The translations under genes and the position numbers were made by a program. From assembly GCA_963788585.1 (NCBI GenBank), contig CAWBHA010000003.1, forward strand, positions 1,302,001 through 1,366,000: DNA of 64,000 nt. The letters run 5' to 3'. This stretch comes from Bog-473 sp963788585. GTDB lineage: Bacteria; Actinomycetota; Acidimicrobiia; Acidimicrobiales; RAAP-2. This document shows, in pieces, positions 41,886-50,774 of this stretch (positions are counted from its first letter, which is position 1; each line of letters opens with the position of its first letter). A model generated the notes under the pieces. That model saw only the letters and a list, made by a program, of their open reading frames with translations. It was not told the DNA's origin and made no database searches.

Positions 41886-42469
41886 GATTCGAGTACCTCC
41901 TCAGGAGAGCCGCTGCTCTCCACACCCTTGCCTTGTTCATGTCCGTAGGCCTCGGCGTGTTTCTCGAGCGGTGCGAGCTCCGCCAACGCGGACTTCAATC
42001 GAACCCGGGCACGGTGGAGACGAATGCGTGCGGCGGTCGGTGAGCAGCCAAGCACGAGACCGATCTCAGCGGCACTCAAGCCCTCCCAACCGGCGAGCAT
42101 CAAGAGCTCTCGCTCATCAGGTGACAAGGAGGCCAGGCAAGACTGCAAGACGAGGCTCTCTTCGCCGGGTTCTTCGATTCGCAATCGGACGCTACGGAGC
42201 TCATCAGCGAGCCGAGTCATTGTCTCGTCTCGTCGACGAGCCCGACGGCTATGGTTCGCAACGACATAGCGGGCGGTCACGTAGAGCCAGAGGAGGCTGG
42301 CGTGGCCGGCGGGGACGTCGTCCAATCGCCGCCAGGCGATCTCGTAAGTCTCGGCGACGATGTCCGCCGCGTCCTCGCGCGATGGTGTCCGCCTCAGCAC
42401 ATACGCGATGATTCGGGGGCGCGTCCACTCGTAGAGCGCGCAGAATTGGTCCTCTCTGGCGTCGGACAT
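41882..42469 (-). CDS. ECF-type RNA polymerase sigma factor
   Basis: 195 residues. Region 2: FCALYEWTRPRIIAYVLRRTPSREDAADIVAETYEIAWRRLDDVP; region 4: SLSPDERELLMLAGWEGLSAAEIGLVLGCSPTAARIRLHRARVRL. ATG 42469 has GAGGGG four bases upstream and is better than ATG 42481. The C-terminal extension (EVLES) touches the partner gene. It would direct transcription for a signal sensed by the linked propeller protein. Confidence 0.93.
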   Translation of the reverse strand: MSDAREDQFCALYEWTRPRIIAYVLRRTPSREDAADIVAETYEIAWRRLDDVPAGHASLLWLYVTARYVVANHSRRARRRDETMTRLADELRSVRLRIEEPGEESLVLQSCLASLSPDERELLMLAGWEGLSAAEIGLVLGCSPTAARIRLHRARVRLKSALAELAPLEKHAEAYGHEQGKGVESSGSPEEVLES

Positions 42470-42481
42470 CGCACCCCTCAT

Positions 42482-42995
42482 CAGGCCTCTAGTCCGTTTC
42501 TGTCATGAGCGAGCCCATCGTTTCAGCCATTTGTCCCGGCGTACGAGAAAATTGTCATCGGCCAAAACCGATCTGCTTTTGGGCGCCTGCGGAAACCTCT
42601 CGTCCGGTCCACCCCGTTGCAAGACCGAGCTGCTGCCGGAGAAAGGCGTGGCCGATCGCGTCGGAGACGAGCTCCGCGGCACGCTCACGGCCAAAAGGAG
42701 CGAGGCGGAGGAGTGAGGCCTAGGGATGGATGACACCCTCTCAGGCGTTCGCCGAGGCTGTTGCGTTGACCGACTGAGGACGGACGCCTATCTGTCGGCT
42801 TTGGTTTACCCTTGATAGGGCAACCGCGGTTTGGTTAGCAAAAGGGCTGACTTTGGATCCGAGCCATGGCAGGTGACGTCTCCACCAGTTTTGGGAAATC
42901 CAGATGAGGACTCTGGTCGGTCGCCCCTCGCGCCGTGCGAATCTGAAACTCGCAGGAGCCGTCGGAGTGCTGCCACTCGGGACCCGGGGCGATGC
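42482..42995. other. Intergenic region, no convincing gene
   Basis: A plus-strand frame at 42531-42716 (Arg/Lys-rich) and a minus-strand frame at 42503-42736 are open but have no recognisable domain or ribosome site. It probably holds the promoter of the sigma factor gene and promoters on either side. Confidence 0.3.
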
Positions 42996-43424
42996 TTAGG
43001 TGGGACTGAATGGCCCGATGATCCTGATGCCCGTCTCGTTGCTCAGTTGGGCGTAACGGCCCGCGTGGCGGTCGAACTCACTCACCTCCGCGAAGGTGAA
43101 GAAAGATCGGGTCTCAGCCTTGGGCGGGTCGCTGCGGACCTTGGTCTCGATCGGGTTCACGGTAGGGGAGCAGATGCCCGGATCATCACACGCGCTGTCC
43201 GTGAGATCACCTGAGCCTTGAGGGACGTGAGTCGCCATGAGGAACGCGTCCCGCTTGAAGCTTGGGTAATGGGCAGCGAAGGTGTCGGCCAGATGTTGGG
43301 TCAGCTGATCGAGAACGATGGAACCGTTGACCGAGTAGGACCGGTCAAGGTCATTTTGAACCGTGCCCCGCATCTCGCGGATCGAGGACGCCACTTGCTC
43401 GAAAAACCGCTCGGTCATGGGCAT
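42996..43424 (-). CDS. Hypothetical protein
   Basis: 142 residues, ATG 43424. The N-terminal half is helical (FFEQVASSIREMRGTVQNDL, LDQLTQHLADTFAAHYPSFKRDAFLMATH); the C-terminal half includes SFFTFAEVSEFDRHAGRYAQL and ends GIRIIGPF. No family recognised. Residue composition and the lack of Arg-rich shadow character argue for a real gene; the neighbours give no clue. Confidence 0.5.
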   Translation of the reverse strand: MPMTERFFEQVASSIREMRGTVQNDLDRSYSVNGSIVLDQLTQHLADTFAAHYPSFKRDAFLMATHVPQGSGDLTDSACDDPGICSPTVNPIETKVRSDPPKAETRSFFTFAEVSEFDRHAGRYAQLSNETGIRIIGPFSPT

Positions 43425-43947
43425 GGTTGCTACCCCCCTTGCTGGGTGTCTGCAGTACCCTAGCCGTTGCGACTTAGGGTTGCATTCGGAGGACCGAGGA
43501 TGCAGAAATGGCAGCCAGCTCTTGATGAAGATTCCAGGTCAGGTGCCTGGAGATGACATTTTTGGCACCCACGGCTGGAGCCACGCCGGAATTCCGTCCT
43601 CCACTCGTCGCTCCAGCGGTCTCCGCCTTCGTCAGATTTGCAATCCTCAGTTGCAATGGGCCCATTCGAATGAGCTTGACCAAGGCCGGTCGCCCAGGGT
43701 TGTTGCGCTTGCCATCAGAATCCGTCCACCCCGACAACTCCTCCGTATCCAGCGTTCCGGCCGCGGCAAATCGGCCATCGAGGGCGTCCTACTCCGGGAC
43801 GAAGGAGTAGTGCAGGGCCGCCAAGTGACACGCCCGGAATTCTTGGCACCGACAGTCGTCGAGCCGGGCCGATGACCCGACCATCGATCGATGAAACAGC
43901 CTCTTTCGGCACCCAGCCTGTCTGGGGTTGCACACTGTGGAGGACGA
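43425..43947. other. Region without a convincing gene
   Basis: Short overlapping frames on both strands (for example minus 43474-43737) show no domain, start signal or codon pattern. It may be decayed coding DNA. The ribosome site for the TetR gene (GGAGG at 43939-43943) is at its right end. Confidence 0.3.
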
Positions 43948-44748
43948 ATGGGACAAGGTGACACGGCGGGCCGGGGACGCAAGCCACGCCTGGCGCGAGC
44001 GGAACTGCGCTCGATGCTCCTCGATGCGGCACTCGAGATCCTGCGTGAAGAAGGTCTTCATACCGGATCCGTGAACATCACCTTCAAGCGCGTTTGCGAG
44101 CGGGTCCGGGTGCGCACGGGCATCCAAGTAACCAACGGCTCGGTAATCAAGCGAATCTGGGAGAACCAGGCGGAGTTCCAAGCCGACGTCCTTGTGGCCG
44201 TGGCGAACGACATGTCCCGGCCGGAGCTCGGTCTCATCTTCAAAGCCCTGGGACCGCTTCTGGACGAGGCTGACCTTTCAAATCCCGAGTCACGAGCCCG
44301 GCTCGTGCAGCAGGTGTGCCGTGTGGGTGGTGAGGCCAACGCCGTCACCACGGCAGAGTCGCCCAACTATCCGCTCTGGATGCATGTGGTCGCGACGGCC
44401 ATTACGACTTCACACACACAACAGAGGGAACGGATCCTGATGGTCCTCCGCGAGGGATACACGTCGTTCACCAAATTGTGGGAGGAGAGCTTCGGCGTTT
44501 TGGCAGCCCTCCTTGGATTGCGGATCCGACCTGAATCGGACATGTCACAGTTCGTGATGGTGCTCGCGGCGTTGGACCAGGGATTCGCCCTCCGCCACCG
44601 CATCAACGGAACGATCGAGTACGTCGCCCGGCCGACCGGGCGAAACGGGGAGAGCGAGGACTGGACGCTGTTTGCCCTCGGACTCGAGGCGCTTGTGCAC
44701 CAGTTCTTCGAACCCGATCCCACCTATGACTCCGCACCATCGGCGTAG
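43948..44748 (+). CDS. TetR-like transcriptional regulator
   Basis: 266 residues from ATG 43948 with GGAGG five bases upstream. The N-terminal HTH is TAGRGRKPRLARAELRSMLLDAALEILREEGL, with VNITFKRVCERVRVRTGIQVTNGSVIKRIWENQAEFQADVL as the second part. The C-terminal ligand domain is all helical (AALDQGFALRHRINGTIEYV). The glycosyltransferase gene to its right is convergent. The target is unknown. Confidence 0.82.
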   Translation: MGQGDTAGRGRKPRLARAELRSMLLDAALEILREEGLHTGSVNITFKRVCERVRVRTGIQVTNGSVIKRIWENQAEFQADVLVAVANDMSRPELGLIFKALGPLLDEADLSNPESRARLVQQVCRVGGEANAVTTAESPNYPLWMHVVATAITTSHTQQRERILMVLREGYTSFTKLWEESFGVLAALLGLRIRPESDMSQFVMVLAALDQGFALRHRINGTIEYVARPTGRNGESEDWTLFALGLEALVHQFFEPDPTYDSAPSA

Positions 44749-44886
44749 CCGTCCACGGATGCCGCCTGCCGTGGCCGACCCGCTCGCGGACCACCACAGA
44801 AGTTCAGGTAGAGGCGCTACGTCTGTATCGACGAGCGCCGCCAACGGAACGCGGGGGGAGTGGTCTACTTCCTTGTCTGCAACGGA

Positions 44887-45960
44887 TCACAGCTGAGCAA
44901 CACCGGAAAGTGATGGTGAAATGGATGATCCACGCGGTTGCTCAGCCGTGAATTCCGTAACGGCACGTCGATAGACGGTGACGTACTCGTCGACCATGCG
45001 GTCACTGCTGAATCGACGGACTGCCTCGGCCCGAACTGATTGCCGGTCGAGTTGACTGACACCCCTGATTGCTTCGGTCGCCGCTGCCAGGTCGGCCACC
45101 ACGGTACCCGTCACGCCTTCGCCGATGATCTCCGACATGGAACCTCGGTCGAAGGCGATCACTGGTGTGCCACAGGCCATCGCCTCTACAACGGAGAAGC
45201 CGAACGGCTCGTCAAAGTCAATCAGATGGAGCAGGGCTATGGCGCCGCCAAGGAACGATGACCGGTCCTCCGCGAGGACCGGCCCGATGTATTGCACGCG
45301 GTCGCCGTCTATACGGGGTGCGATCTCCCGCTTGAAGTACAACTCATCCTGAATGATGCCAGCGATGCGGAGGGGTATCCCCGCCTGTTCGGCTGCATTG
45401 ATCGCGGCAACGAGTCCCTTGTCCCGGTGGATACGTCCGAAAAACGCGAGGTAGGAACCAGGCGCCGGGTGAAGGGTGAAATTGTCTGCCTCAATGCCGT
45501 GATGGATCGTGGCCAGATATTCGAGAGAGGGATGCCTGTCGGCATCGCTGATCGAAACGTAGAACGTCTTCTGGTTGTATTTCTCATACACCGGCACAAT
45601 GTGTGGCGAGGAGAACCCGTGAATCGTGGTGACGACCGGCGTCGAGATCAACCCCGCGTAGGTGAGCGGCAGGAAGTCGAAGCTGTTGTGAATGATGTCG
45701 AACTCAGATGCCCGCTCGAACACCTCCGATATATGGAGGCATTCGGCAACCTTCGGATCGATGTTCGGATCTTCGGACCAGCCTCTGGGGACCACACTGC
45801 TCAGGACAGCTGACGTTTCCGAATCACCCGTGGCGAAGAGCGTCACGTCGTGCCCCCTGGACACGAGCCCTTCGGTCAACAGTGACGCAAAGAGCTCCCA
45901 CGGCCCGTAGTGGCGCGGCGGTACACGCCACGAAATCGGTGCGAGGACCGCAATTCGCAC
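44887..45960 (-). CDS. GT4-type glycosyltransferase (A)
   Basis: 357 residues from GTG 45960. GT4 / GT-B pattern: RIAVLAPISWRVPPRHYGPWELFASLLTEGLVSRGHDVTLFATG, IIHNSFDFLPLTYAGLISTPVVTTIHGF, FFGRIHRDKGLVAAINAAEQAG and EPFGFSVVEAMACGTPVIAFDRGSMSEII (nucleotide-sugar site). It would transfer a sugar from a nucleotide donor at the cytosolic face. It is the last gene of the glycan cluster, directly behind the small Lys-rich protein. Confidence 0.93.
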   Translation of the reverse strand: MRIAVLAPISWRVPPRHYGPWELFASLLTEGLVSRGHDVTLFATGDSETSAVLSSVVPRGWSEDPNIDPKVAECLHISEVFERASEFDIIHNSFDFLPLTYAGLISTPVVTTIHGFSSPHIVPVYEKYNQKTFYVSISDADRHPSLEYLATIHHGIEADNFTLHPAPGSYLAFFGRIHRDKGLVAAINAAEQAGIPLRIAGIIQDELYFKREIAPRIDGDRVQYIGPVLAEDRSSFLGGAIALLHLIDFDEPFGFSVVEAMACGTPVIAFDRGSMSEIIGEGVTGTVVADLAAATEAIRGVSQLDRQSVRAEAVRRFSSDRMVDEYVTVYRRAVTEFTAEQPRGSSISPSLSGVAQL

Positions 45961-45967
45961 CGGGCGT

Positions 45968-46099
45968 TCAACGCCCCAGACCCAGTTGATGAGCTTTGTT
46001 CTCTTTGGCTTCTCGCTTCTCCTTCTTTGCTTCCCGTTTCTCCTTGAGAGATTTGCCCGGCTTCTTACCGGAAGGTTTCTGCGGTGATCTGTCAGGCAC
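45968..46099 (-). CDS. Small Lys/Glu-rich protein (43 residues)
   Basis: GTG 46099 with GGAGA seven bases upstream; reads MPDRSPQKPSGKKPGKSLKE, then charged KREAKKEKREAKENK and a short tail, stop TGA at 45968, eight bases from the glycosyltransferase start. The frame is highly charged with one likely helix and no hydrophobic segment. The gapless fit between GH130 (stop 46133) and GT4 (start 45960), with a ribosome site, argues for a real gene. Its role is unknown; charge suggests binding of an acidic partner. Confidence 0.6.
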   Translation of the reverse strand: MPDRSPQKPSGKKPGKSLKEKREAKKEKREAKENKAHQLGLGR

Positions 46100-46132
46100 G
46101 GCGGTCTCCAGTCATTCGTGGCGATCCTTGAG

Positions 46133-47620
46133 TCAATCGGGGACGGATTTGAGAGATGCAAGGAGTTCGTTCAGAGGCACTGTCGCCACGCCGATGGCAG
46201 AGTCGCCGATTCCGTACGGCACGGCCAGGGTCCCCGCATGGAGGAGCGCACCGCAGGAGTAGACGACGTTAGGCACATAGCCGTTCTGCTCATCGGGAGC
46301 CGGACTGAGGAGCGGCTCCCGAAGCTGGCCTATGACCCGGGTTGGGTCCTCGAGCTCGAGCAGGATGGCCCCGATGCTGTAGGTGCGCATTGGGCCAACA
46401 CCGTGAGTGAGCACCAACCAGCCTGCTTCGGTCTCAATGGGCGAACCGCAGTTGCCGAGTTGAACGACTTCCCAAGACTCCGTCGGCGTCTGGCATGCGA
46501 GCCACTCTTCCCACCTATACGGATTCAGCGTATAGGCGATGGTATTGGACTCTCGATCACTTCGTGAAAGTGCAACGAAACGACCACCGATCCGGCGTGG
46601 AAAGAGCGCCAGACCCTTGTTGGCAGCGGCCGCTCCCACCATGGGCGAGGAGGTGAAGCTGAGGAAATCCTTTGTTTCGAGCAGTTGCTGGCCAATGTCG
46701 ATCCCGTTGTAGGCCGTATAGGAGGCGAAGTAGGTCGCCGTGCCATCCTCGTAAACGAATCGCACGAACCTGGCGTCTTCCATGCCCTTGGACTCTGCAC
46801 TCATGGCCGGAAAAAGCACCTGCTCGCTCAGCTCTGCGTCCTCCTTGAATCGAACGCTGTAACTCCGCTCGGCGATCCTGCGCATGAGGCTGATGGTCCT
46901 CTTGGCCTGCTTGCGAGTGGCGACGTGGTCCTCGAGGAGCCTGAGACGTACCTCCATCTCCGCCAGGGTGAACCTCGGTCCGAGTTGACTGAGGACGTAG
47001 TCGGCGTCATCCCCGCCGCCATGGACCCGGCGAAGCTCTCCCTTGAATGCCTCACCCTCGAGGACGCAGCTGTCGCGACGTCCCGTGGAGGCAAAGGTCG
47101 GAATGGGATCAAAATCGACATCGCCCGAATGTGTGAGTACCCCAGTTCGGAAGCCGATTGAGGAGCAATGGCCCTCGCCAATGCCCCTGACACTCATGAC
47201 GAACCGCAAAGCACCCGGGCCGACTCCCGTCTGGTCCGGGTGTATCACCATGCTCGGATTGCAGAGTGCTGCACCCTCGATGGCGTACTCACTGGTGAAC
47301 GTCGCGCCAAGCAGCAATCGGCGGGTTGGAGACAGTTCGAGTTGGGGATCGAGGCGATCCGAGAGTTCATCCGCGTGGCGAAGGAACGTCTCGGTCAGAC
47401 CGTGATGTCGGCCATCGAACCGCGCACGCACATCGTCGTAGCTCTTCTCAACCTCGTCGTTCGAGAGCGCCAAAACTCGGCGCAAGACAGCAGTGGATCG
47501 CGACTCTTGTTGGTCGAAGCCTTCGTGTCCCGGGACGAACAGTCGGGTCACGACACGCGACCTGTCGGCCGCAATGTGGACCGGGCTGCGACGGACCAAA
47601 CTCGATGCGTCCACAATCAC
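46133..47620 (-). CDS. GH130 family beta-mannoside phosphorylase/hydrolase
   Basis: 495 residues from GTG 47620, which overlaps the upstream gene (GTGA). GH130 five-bladed propeller: ALCNPSMVIHPDQTG, FVMSVRGIGEGHCSSIGFRTG, GMEDARFVRFVYEDG (Asp), LALFPRRIGGRFVALSRSD and NCGSPIETEAGWLVLTHGVG. GH130 enzymes phosphorolyse beta-1,4- or beta-1,2-mannosides. Lying between two glycosyltransferases, it may remodel a mannose-containing envelope or storage glycan rather than degrade food. Sub-specificity cannot be read. Confidence 0.92.
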   Translation of the reverse strand: MIVDASSLVRRSPVHIAADRSRVVTRLFVPGHEGFDQQESRSTAVLRRVLALSNDEVEKSYDDVRARFDGRHHGLTETFLRHADELSDRLDPQLELSPTRRLLLGATFTSEYAIEGAALCNPSMVIHPDQTGVGPGALRFVMSVRGIGEGHCSSIGFRTGVLTHSGDVDFDPIPTFASTGRRDSCVLEGEAFKGELRRVHGGGDDADYVLSQLGPRFTLAEMEVRLRLLEDHVATRKQAKRTISLMRRIAERSYSVRFKEDAELSEQVLFPAMSAESKGMEDARFVRFVYEDGTATYFASYTAYNGIDIGQQLLETKDFLSFTSSPMVGAAAANKGLALFPRRIGGRFVALSRSDRESNTIAYTLNPYRWEEWLACQTPTESWEVVQLGNCGSPIETEAGWLVLTHGVGPMRTYSIGAILLELEDPTRVIGQLREPLLSPAPDEQNGYVPNVVYSCGALLHAGTLAVPYGIGDSAIGVATVPLNELLASLKSVPD

Positions 47621-48645
47621 TGGAAGACGCTCGCGGGGGACCGTGCGTGTTGCAATGTCGAGAGGAGGGCGAGCGTCGACTCGGTGCCTTGGTTGAGATT
47701 GGCACCGTTTCTCTCCAGGCCATCAAAGGCGCCACCTGTGGCGTGGTCCCACATGACGACCCCACCGTCGTTGTCGCCGAGAAACCAATTGGCAGCAGCC
47801 CTGATCCCATCGGTCCACCGTTGGTTCTCGACAACGGCCGCGGCGCGGGCACAGGCGTCAGCGAGAGCTGCCACCTCAATGGGTTGTTGGTCGAAGCCCG
47901 GACCTTCGTCATCAGGACCACGACCTCCGACCGGGGTGACCGAGAGATGGCCGCGTTGGGTCTCTCGGTCGAGCAGCCATTCCAAGAGTGCCAAACCGTG
48001 CTCCAAGAGGGCCGGACGCCCGAGCACGGAGCCTGCCGCGATCATCGCTTCGGGGAGCGTCGCGTTCGCGTAGCTCAGGCGCTGTTCTGGCCAAATCCAT
48101 TGGGTTGGGTGAGTCGGTGCGCCCATTGCATCGGCGGCATCGGACAGAAAGGCGAGGGCAGTCACATTGCCGGGGTCGACGGTCAACATCTCGGCGGCAC
48201 CCAACGCCGCGAATGCCATGGCCCTGGGCCACGGCGATCGTTGCTTCATCGCTCGCTCGATCCCCTTCGAAGCCAAGTGGCGTATCACACGGTCATGGCT
48301 GTGTGACATGGCCGTTCCCAGGCCGCAGATGCTCCTCCCCCAGCAGTCATCGAGTGCAGGTGGATCCTCCCAGGCACCACTTCGGTTCATCCGGTTCCGA
48401 CACTTGCCCCGCGAGTCCAGCGCGTCCAGAAGAAATCCCACGCTGAGCGTCGCCAGGCTGCGCATCGCCGGTGCGGTGCACCGTTCCCTGACGGCCACGA
48501 CGAGGACGCGGGCCATGTCATCGGTGCAATAGCCATGCTCGGGCCTGGGTGCACTGAAGAGGGCGTGCTCGAACGTCCCGCGTTCGTCGGACATGGAGAG
48601 TAAGTGGCCGAAGTCCGGCTCGGGAGGTTCCAGAAACGAGCTCAC
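47617..48645 (-). CDS. Alpha/alpha-toroid protein linked to GT4/GH130
   Basis: 342 residues from GTG 48645, overlapping the GT4 stop; its stop overlaps the GH130 start. Seen: HGYCTDDMARVLVVAVRE, NRMNRSGAWEDPPALDDCWGRSICGLGTA, MAFAALGAAE, and GFDQQPIEVAALADACARAA. Repeated helix pairs with Asp/Trp-rich turns are typical of (alpha/alpha)6 glycosidase-like proteins that accompany GH130 enzymes in GT clusters. The catalytic residues are not clear (Asp in TDD or Glu/Asp in WEDPPALDD are candidates). No named family comes to mind. Confidence 0.75.
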   Translation of the reverse strand: MSSFLEPPEPDFGHLLSMSDERGTFEHALFSAPRPEHGYCTDDMARVLVVAVRERCTAPAMRSLATLSVGFLLDALDSRGKCRNRMNRSGAWEDPPALDDCWGRSICGLGTAMSHSHDRVIRHLASKGIERAMKQRSPWPRAMAFAALGAAEMLTVDPGNVTALAFLSDAADAMGAPTHPTQWIWPEQRLSYANATLPEAMIAAGSVLGRPALLEHGLALLEWLLDRETQRGHLSVTPVGGRGPDDEGPGFDQQPIEVAALADACARAAAVVENQRWTDGIRAAANWFLGDNDGGVVMWDHATGGAFDGLERNGANLNQGTESTLALLSTLQHARSPASVFQ

Positions 48646-49808
48646 ACCAACGCGAGTCGCTCCGTGAAGAGGCGATCGGCCAGCTGCAGGTACTGGTCCG
48701 CGACGACCGACCATCCGAGACTCGGTGCGAGCCGGGACGCCTCCGCTGCCATTTTGGCGGCCAGCTCAGGCCTGGTGAGGACCCTCCGTAGCGCGAGCGC
48801 CATCGCATCGGGGTCATCGTGGTCGACGACAATCCCGGCGCCGCTCGAGAGCAATTCGACCGCGTGCGGAAATGCTGTCGCAACCACCGGCCGCCCAGCC
48901 GCTATCGCGTCGACGAGCACACCCGACGTCACTTGGTCCTTGGAGTCATAAGGAAGGACGACCACCTTGCTGGACTGGATCAACGCAGTCAACGACGCCA
49001 CGTCTCGGTAGTCGTCATCGAAGTCCACGGACGCCGAGATCCCATGGCGCTTCGCCTGCTCCATCCGGTCCCGACGGTACGACTCTCCGTGAGTGGCGAG
49101 CACCTTGGGGTGCGTCTGGCCCGCAACGAGATAGCGGGGCCGCGTCGGGAGGTCGTGCAGTGTCCGCATGGCCTCAATGGCTCGTTCGAGTCCTTTGCCC
49201 GGTCCGATCAGGCCCCACGTCAATATCACGGGCCGGCCCATTCGCTCGGGCACGATGCGAGAAGCGGGGAGGGCAGCGCCGTGGGCGATAGTGGCCAACT
49301 TGGCTGGGTCGACGTCGAAGCCATCGGACAGCCGCTTACGAGCTGCCTCTGTCATGACCACGATGCACTGCGCCAAGTCTGCAACCTCGTTCAGAACGGA
49401 CCGCTGATGCGGTGTCGGATGGGTGAGGATCGTGTGGACGATGACGATGGAAGGGACGTGGAGACCGCCCAGGATTTCGAGCACTTCGTCCCCATCAGCG
49501 CCCCCGTACAGCCCGTACTCGTGCTGCACCACCGCCACGTCGAACTGGTTCAACGTTTCCGACGTCGCGGAGAGGGAGCGCCGCGATCCGTTCACAAGCT
49601 CGCCGACAACGGGATCGCTGTCGGGGTTCTGTGCGGCGGTATCGACGACCCGTACGACGCCTACCCGGGCGTCATGTGCCTTCATTCCGGACGCCAGAGC
49701 AGCGGTGAACGTGGCCAGACCGCACGCCGTCGGCGGGTAAGAGCTCAGGATCCCGAAAGAGCACGCGGCATCGGTGGGACCTTCATGAGGCAGGTTGGCG
49801 ACGCGCAC
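48642..49808 (-). CDS. GT4-type glycosyltransferase (B)
   Basis: 388 residues from GTG 49808; the first gene of the minus-strand glycan operon. GT-B pattern: ILSSYPPTACGLATFTAALASGM, VVQHEYGLYGGADGDEVL, SIVIVHTILTHPTPHQRSVLNEVA, RPVILTWGLIGPGKGLERAIEAM and LPYDSKDQVTSGVLVDAIAAGRPVVAT. The opening SSYPPTACGLATFT is a common signature of GT4 proteins near GH130 enzymes. The donor is unknown. Confidence 0.92.
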   Translation of the reverse strand: MRVANLPHEGPTDAACSFGILSSYPPTACGLATFTAALASGMKAHDARVGVVRVVDTAAQNPDSDPVVGELVNGSRRSLSATSETLNQFDVAVVQHEYGLYGGADGDEVLEILGGLHVPSIVIVHTILTHPTPHQRSVLNEVADLAQCIVVMTEAARKRLSDGFDVDPAKLATIAHGAALPASRIVPERMGRPVILTWGLIGPGKGLERAIEAMRTLHDLPTRPRYLVAGQTHPKVLATHGESYRRDRMEQAKRHGISASVDFDDDYRDVASLTALIQSSKVVVLPYDSKDQVTSGVLVDAIAAGRPVVATAFPHAVELLSSGAGIVVDHDDPDAMALALRRVLTRPELAAKMAAEASRLAPSLGWSVVADQYLQLADRLFTERLALV

Positions 49809-50220
49809 AGATGCTCCTCAAAGAGGCTCGGTCGAGGCGTCGAACCTGCACGGGGCGACGTCGGCCGACAAGGCCGTCCTGCCCAAGCGAAGCGACTCTC
49901 CCAAGGGGACGAGACCGCCAGCCTATCGCAAGGGCCCCCTTGGGCAGACCGTCGGCCCGGGTCAGCGGTGGTGTGGCAGCGCGTCGGGCGGCCGAGGAGG
50001 CTCCCGGACGTCGGGAACCAGCTCAAGGGAACCGTCTATTTGATTGATTTGCTTGATCACCACCGAAGCCACAGTGTCGCCCGCTTGAGCGACCTGATTG
50101 AGCTGCTAGGCCTCGGAGCGTGGACCCTTTCTTCAATCGTCAATGGGTGTAGGTCTGAGGGAATCGGGTAGAGCAACCGCCGTACGACGACGAAAATCAG
50201 CGAGTTGAACGGACGGATTG
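49809..50220. other. Intergenic region, no convincing gene
   Basis: It is divergent promoter space for the glycan operon (left) and the H1-like gene (right). A perfect hairpin AAGGG-CC-CCCTT occurs near 49939-49950. One plus-strand frame (near 50035-50170) has an amphipathic helix-like stretch but no start site. Confidence 0.3.
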
Positions 50221-50769
50221 ATGCCAAACAGATTGGACAAGGCTGCGGAAGTGGTGGGAGACGCCGTTGGCACCCTTGAGACAGCCTCAGCGGCCGCTGG
50301 GTCGAGACTCAAACAGGGCCTCAATGAGGCGGTCACGGCGATCGGAAGCTCGAAGAGCGCCGAGCGCGTCCAGAAACAGACACGTCCGCTCGTAAAGAGG
50401 GCCGCGAAGAAGGCCAAGCGTCTTAGGAAGACGGCCAAGAAGCAGACCGCCACCGCGAAACGAAAGGCCGGGGGGGCGCAGAAGACCGCCAAGCGCAAGG
50501 CGGCGGGAGCAAAGAAGACGGTCAAGAAGCAGACCGCCGCCGCGAAGCGCAAGGCGACTGGAGCGAAGAAGACAGCCAAGCGCAAGGCGACTGGGGCAAA
50601 GAAGACGGCTCAGAAGGCTACCGGATCGAAGAAACGTGCCGCAGCCGCCAAGAAGGCGACCAACAAGAGAGCGACGACGACTCGCAAATCGGCCACCGCC
50701 AGGCGGGCGAGCGCCAAGAAGGCCACCAAGAAGGTCACCAAGAAGAAGGCGGCTCCGAGAAGGGGCTGA
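50221..50769 (+). CDS. Histone H1-like Lys/Ala-rich protein
   Basis: 182 residues from ATG 50221. The first 55 residues are a normal helical segment (LDKAAEVVGDAVGTLETASAAAGSRLKQGLNEAV); the rest is an Ala/Lys/Thr-rich tail with repeats of AKRKATGAKKTAKRKATGAKKTA type, ending KKAAPRRG. H1-like proteins in actinobacteria (HupB-like and MDP1-like tails) bind and compact DNA. Without an HU domain this is a stand-alone tail protein. The repeats are imperfect, about 12-18 residues each. Confidence 0.85.
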   Translation: MPNRLDKAAEVVGDAVGTLETASAAAGSRLKQGLNEAVTAIGSSKSAERVQKQTRPLVKRAAKKAKRLRKTAKKQTATAKRKAGGAQKTAKRKAAGAKKTVKKQTAAAKRKATGAKKTAKRKATGAKKTAQKATGSKKRAAAAKKATNKRATTTRKSATARRASAKKATKKVTKKKAAPRRG

Positions 50770-50774
50770 GGTGC

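Noticed and set aside
43474..43875. Overlapping frames with similar VGAKN words
   Set aside because: The similarity comes from a short repeated TTGGCACC string; no start, domain or codon bias supports a gene or transposase remnant.
50395..50769. CRISPR-like or tandem-repeat array
   Set aside because: The repeats are in frame and encode Lys/Ala-rich protein; there are no unique spacers.
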